NCBI GenBank assembly: GCA_030065015.1
Contig: JASJDU010000002.1
Coordinates: forward strand, 78,615 to 142,614
Source of the DNA: Candidatus Caenarcanales bacterium
Lineage (GTDB): Bacteria; Cyanobacteriota; Vampirovibrionia; Caenarcaniphilales; Caenarcanaceae
Reading direction: 5' to 3'
DNA: 64,000 bases
A model generated the notes under the pieces. The model did no database searches. It was given only the letters and a program-made list of their open reading frames with translations, and was not told the origin of the DNA. The translations under genes were made by a program, and so were the position numbers. How positions within the stretch are numbered: position 1 is the first letter of the stretch; every line of letters begins with the position of its first letter. Below are positions 61,051 through 64,000 of the stretch, piece by piece.

Positions 61051-62424
61051 ATGGATTATCCTGCCTGGATTGTTGGTGGAGTTGGGCCCGGATGGGTTAT
61101 TGGATTAATTGCTACTTTTCACGTTTTAATTTCTCATTTTGCAGTTGGTGGGGGTATATTTCTCCCGGTTACAGAGGCATGGGCAAGAAAAAATAATAGA
61201 GATGATGTAATCGATTTTCTAAAGAAATTTTCGAAGTTCTTTCTAATTCTTACCAATGTTTTTGGTGCAATTTCAGGAGTTGGTATTTGGTGGGCAATTG
61301 GTCTAATTAGTCCTCAAGCAACCGCATCTTTAATCCGCTTATTTACCTTTGTTTGGGCCGCGGAATGGGCAGTATTTCTTGTCGAGATAATTTCTTTGAT
61401 TTTCTATTACTACGGATGGGAAAGAATGAAACCCGCTACGCATCAAGCTGTTGGGTGGATATATGCAGTAACTGCTTGGCTTAGCCTTTTTACTATAAAC
61501 GGAATTTTGACCTTCATGCTTACTCCTGGTGGATGGGCTGAAAGCGGGAGTTTCTTTCAAGGATACTTCAATCCAGGTTTTTGGCCTTCTTTAATAGTAA
61601 GAACTTTGGTCTGTATTGCTTGTGCTGGAATATATGCAACATTCGTAATTAGTAAAATGGATGAAAAAAGTAAGTTTCGAAAAGAATTACTTGCTTATAC
61701 TAGCTCTTGGTTAGTACCAGTTTATGTACTATTAGGCTTGTCCTTACTGTGGTACTTTAGCGTTCTGCCTGGTCCTATAATGGAAAGCCTACTTTCTGGT
61801 ATCTCAGGTGGAGTAGGAGCTGCAGCCCAAGGAAATATGATGGTTGTGAGTAGAATTGCTTTACTATGTTTAGTTGCAACTGTAACAACGGGTTTAGCCT
61901 TTTTTGTAAGCGCTTATTTAAATCCTAGAGAATTCACAATTAGGAAATCTGCAATTCTTTTGGCAAGTATTGCTATTTTTGTTACTTCTTTCGAGTACAC
62001 AAGAGAAATGCTCAGAAAACCTTATGTGATAAGAGATTTTATGTTTTCAAATGGAGTTCCTTTGAAGGCAACGATGGAGCAGCCTTTAGAAAGAAGTTTT
62101 ACTAAAGAGATGAGATTTAAACCGAAGGATTCTTCCCTAGGAGAACAAATGTTTGTTGGTCAATGTATGAGTTGTCATACTATGGATGGCTATAGATCTT
62201 TAAGCAAACGTTTATCAGGTAGAGATTCTGAGTCAATCTATCAATTACTTTTGGTAATGCAGAAATCACCTGAGGAAAACCCTTATCACAAAGTAATGCC
62301 GCCGCTTATTGGAACAGAAGAAGAGCTAAGAGCTTTGTCTGATTATCTTTACGAATCAATAAAATCGATAGAAAAAGAAAAGGGATATACTGGGTCTAAC
62401 GCTGCTCACGCTGCTTCGCACTAA
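61051..62424 (+). CDS. Cytochrome bd-like oxidase subunit I fused to cytochrome c
   Basis: The 457-aa protein has nine or so membrane segments resembling bd subunit I. It starts WIVGGVGPGWVIGLIATFHVLISHFAVGGG with two axial-type His, then GVGIWWAIGLI, FVWAAEWAVFLVEI and LFTINGILTFMLTPGGW. After the last helix a soluble c-type heme domain carries CMSCH (Cys372, Cys375, His376) and a Met-rich tail. No CydB (subunit II) lies beside it. AAAGG is 7 bp before the ATG. It probably takes electrons from a c-type donor or quinol to oxygen. Bd-like/cytochrome c fusions are known but their electron donors are poorly defined. Confidence 0.85.
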   Translation: MDYPAWIVGGVGPGWVIGLIATFHVLISHFAVGGGIFLPVTEAWARKNNRDDVIDFLKKFSKFFLILTNVFGAISGVGIWWAIGLISPQATASLIRLFTFVWAAEWAVFLVEIISLIFYYYGWERMKPATHQAVGWIYAVTAWLSLFTINGILTFMLTPGGWAESGSFFQGYFNPGFWPSLIVRTLVCIACAGIYATFVISKMDEKSKFRKELLAYTSSWLVPVYVLLGLSLLWYFSVLPGPIMESLLSGISGGVGAAAQGNMMVVSRIALLCLVATVTTGLAFFVSAYLNPREFTIRKSAILLASIAIFVTSFEYTREMLRKPYVIRDFMFSNGVPLKATMEQPLERSFTKEMRFKPKDSSLGEQMFVGQCMSCHTMDGYRSLSKRLSGRDSESIYQLLLVMQKSPEENPYHKVMPPLIGTEEELRALSDYLYESIKSIEKEKGYTGSNAAHAASH

Positions 62425-62584
62425 GACTATTTAATTGTTTTATTTGAATTTTTTGATTTACTTCTGTAGTTTCATCATCTTCATCGTTTACTAAGTCGGA
62501 TTTCCTTACAAGAACGTCCAATAAAGATATTATGGAGTCTAGCTTTGCATTCATAAGCTTTATTGAGTCAAATATTTCATTCAT
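62396..62584 (-). CDS. Possible small coiled-coil protein
   Basis: The 62-aa ORF has a heptad-like N-terminus (MNEIFDSIKLMNAKLDSIISLLDVLVRKSD) and an acidic/Gln-rich tail. Its 3' end overlaps the last 29 bases of the oxidase gene antisense. No clear ribosome binding site. The amphipathic pattern makes it better than random, but it is unproven. Confidence 0.4.
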   Translation of the reverse strand: MNEIFDSIKLMNAKLDSIISLLDVLVRKSDLVNDEDDETTEVNQKIQIKQLNSLSAKQREQR

Positions 62585-62791
62585 GACGATGATGTTAAAA
62601 ACAGTTATTTGTACCTAATTAATAGACTAAAGTTTTTACTACAGTTTTTTTGTTTTTCTTGCTTTTGTAATACTTTTATAATGTTTTCAGGAGTTGATTT
62701 CTCTGTGACTTTTATAGAATGTCGAGACTCAGAATATTTAATGCCCTTTTATTTTAATTTTGATAGTTTTGAAAATTTTTAAAAATATCTG

Positions 62792-62820
62792 TTGACTTTT
62801 ATTGTGATTTTCAATATCAT
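62792..62820 (+). promoter_or_regulatory. Probable rRNA promoter
   Basis: TTGACT (62792-62797), a 17-bp spacer and TATCAT (62815-62820) give a good sigma-70-type promoter. It is preceded by A/T-rich tracts (GAAAATTTTTAAAAATAT). It reads toward the 23S gene whose 5' end lies about 170 bp downstream. Confidence 0.7.
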
Positions 62821-62924
62821 CTTCAGAGCTGAAATAACAAACTCAATATAAATGGTGTTTTAACTATTAGTTGTTTTGTTTTCAGATCTGAAAACTGAAA
62901 GCTGCGTATAAATTTTGTGAAATA

Positions 62925-62952
62925 TTTAGAAATCATTTTCTTGATTTCTAAA
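62925..62952 (+). ncRNA. Leader hairpin of the 23S transcript
   Basis: TTTAGAAATCA (62925-62935) pairs perfectly with TGATTTCTAAA (62942-62952) around a 6-nt loop, 41 bp before the 23S 5' end. It could be a processing or folding element of the pre-23S RNA. No T-tract follows, so it is not a terminator. Confidence 0.45.
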
Positions 62953-62992
62953 GTCTAGTCTAATTTGTTAATTTCAATATTTGTTAATAAAC

Positions 62993-64000
62993 ATTTAAGC
63001 TACTAAGAGCGCATAGTGGATACCTTGGTATCAACAGCCGATGAAGGACGCAAAAAGTTGCGATAAGCTGTGGGGAGCTGCTAATAAGTGTCGATCCACA
63101 GATTTCCGAATGGGGAAACCCGTCTGAAGTCATTTTCAGTCATCATATACTGAATACATAGGTATATGAAGGGAACCTGGTGAATTGAAACATCTTAGTA
63201 ACCAGAGGAAAAGAAATCGAATGAGATTCCGTTAGTAGAGGCGATCGAAAGCGGAATAGCCCAAACCCTAGAATTTCTAGGGGGTTGTAGGACCGCGATA
63301 TGGTAATAAAAAATTTAGCTGAATAACTTGAAAGGTTAACCAAAGAAGGTGACAGTCCTGTAAGCGGTAAGTTTTTTATGCCTAGCGGTACCTGAGTAGC
63401 ACGGGGCACGTGAAATCCTGTGTGAAGCTGCGGGAACCATCCCGTAAGGCTAAATACTGTTGATAACCGATAGTGAACAAGTACAGTGATGGAAAGGTGA
63501 AAAGAACCCCGGGAGGGGAGTGAAATAGAACATGAAACTGTGTGCTTACAATCTGTCAGAGCCCTATGCTTGCATGGGTGATGGCGTTCCTGTTGAAGAA
63601 TGAGCCGGCGAGTTATATTCAGTGGCAAGGTTAAAACGTTAATAGTTGGAGCCGTAGGGAAACCGAGTGCGAATAGCGCGTTGAGTCGCTGGGTATAGAC
63701 CCGAACCTGCGTGATCTAACCATGGCCAGGTTGAAGCTTGAGTAAAATCAAGTGGAGGACCGAACCGACTAAAGTTGAAAATTTAGCGGATGAGTTGTGG
63801 TTAGGGGTGAAATGCCAATCGAACGCAGAGCTAGCTGGTTCTCCCCGAAATGTATTGAGGTACAGCGTTAAGACAAAGCTTACTGGAGGTAGAGCACTAT
63901 TTCGGTGCGGGCGGAGAAATCTGTACCAAATCGAGTTAAACTCCGAATTCCAGTGTAGTGTTTCTTAGCTAGTGAGGCAGTGGGGGATAAGCTTCATTGC
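62993..64000 (+). rRNA. 23S ribosomal RNA, 5' part
   Basis: From about 62993 the sequence follows bacterial 23S domain I and the start of domain II: CTACTAAGAGCGCATAGTGG, GATGAAGGACG, TTTCCGAATGGGGAAACCC, CGAGTGCGAATAGCGC-type segments, and later GAAATGCCAATCGAACGCAG and CTAGCTGGTTCTCCCCGAAA. It continues past the window. The gene has its own promoter and is not preceded by a 16S gene, unlike a canonical rrn operon. Confidence 0.97.

Larger units (their letters stand above)
62585..62992. other. Leader and promoter region of the 23S rRNA gene
   Basis: No 16S rRNA 3' end, tRNA or protein gene is seen in these 408 AT-rich bases. They contain a strong promoter (62792-62820), preceded by A/T tracts that could act as an UP element. 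A perfect 11-bp hairpin (62925-62952) lies in the transcribed leader. Confidence 0.75.

Noticed and set aside
63143-63968. Open frames of 161 aa (minus) and 76 aa (plus)
   Set aside because: Both lie within the 23S rRNA gene.

Overview
The window is an AT-rich bacterial chromosome segment using the standard bacterial code, with TGA as stop. Gene content suggests a non-photosynthetic, flagellated relative of cyanobacteria (Vampirovibrionia/Melainabacteria type). The pointers are: a saccharopine-dehydrogenase-like oxidoreductase that closely resembles the cyanobacterial family (50360-51409); an ATP synthase block in cyanobacterial order with separate b' and b subunits (28375-30159); a flavin-reductase protein like the C-terminal domain of cyanobacterial flavodiiron proteins; HisZ plus short-form HisG; FlhA and rod/hook-type flagellar proteins; and no photosynthesis genes. 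This placement is inferred from recognised families, not from a tree.

Layout. 0-6.5 kb: the end of an unknown gene with a strong terminator, an atpC / degenerate squalene-phytoene-synthase homolog / ispG operon, metW, an Asn-rich RTX-like protein and a formate/nitrite-type channel. 6.4-9.55 kb: a decayed integrated element beside tRNA-Val, with an integrase C-terminal remnant, a frameshifted type IIG restriction enzyme N-terminus, an AlbA-HATPase protein that has lost its start, and helically phased direct repeats. 9.7-15.3 kb: smpB, a co-directional group (exported beta-propeller, exported DJ-1/PfpI, frameshifted SDR, peroxiredoxin) and an HTH-PIN toxin-antitoxin pair with a readable promoter/operator. 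15.3-27.6 kb: mnmG, argG, hisZ-hisG, yraN, a short N-acetylglutamate synthase, secE-nusG, a LuxR regulator with a pseudo-receiver, pepA and an exported pirin. 28.2-33.5 kb: tRNA-Ile, atpE-atpG-atpF-atpH, a nuclease-like protein, an RlmD-family methyltransferase and a tandem pair of putative chymotrypsin-fold proteins.

33.7-40.2 kb: a ferritin-like protein and a minus-strand flagellar cluster (flhA, two FlgF/FlgG-like proteins, two unknowns) with a sigma-28-type promoter, interrupted by an esterase on the plus strand. 40.2-47.4 kb: hemC, two exported Cys-containing proteins, a hicAB cassette flanked by a 69-bp duplication of the 3' end of the neighbouring class-III aminotransferase gene, and a large exported repeat protein. 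47.6-62.4 kb: mostly plus-strand housekeeping (argS, FtsB/DivIC-like protein, heptose kinase domain, hemH, gpsA, thrS, an MnmC-like methyltransferase, a CPA1 antiporter) and a cytochrome bd-like subunit fused to cytochrome c. The window ends inside a 23S rRNA gene that has its own promoter and no 16S gene upstream.

The main leads for new biology are the hicAB cassette that remodelled the end of an aminotransferase gene, the tandem trypsin-like proteins, the degenerate phytoene-synthase homolog coupled to atpC, and the flagellar cluster with its unrecognised partners.
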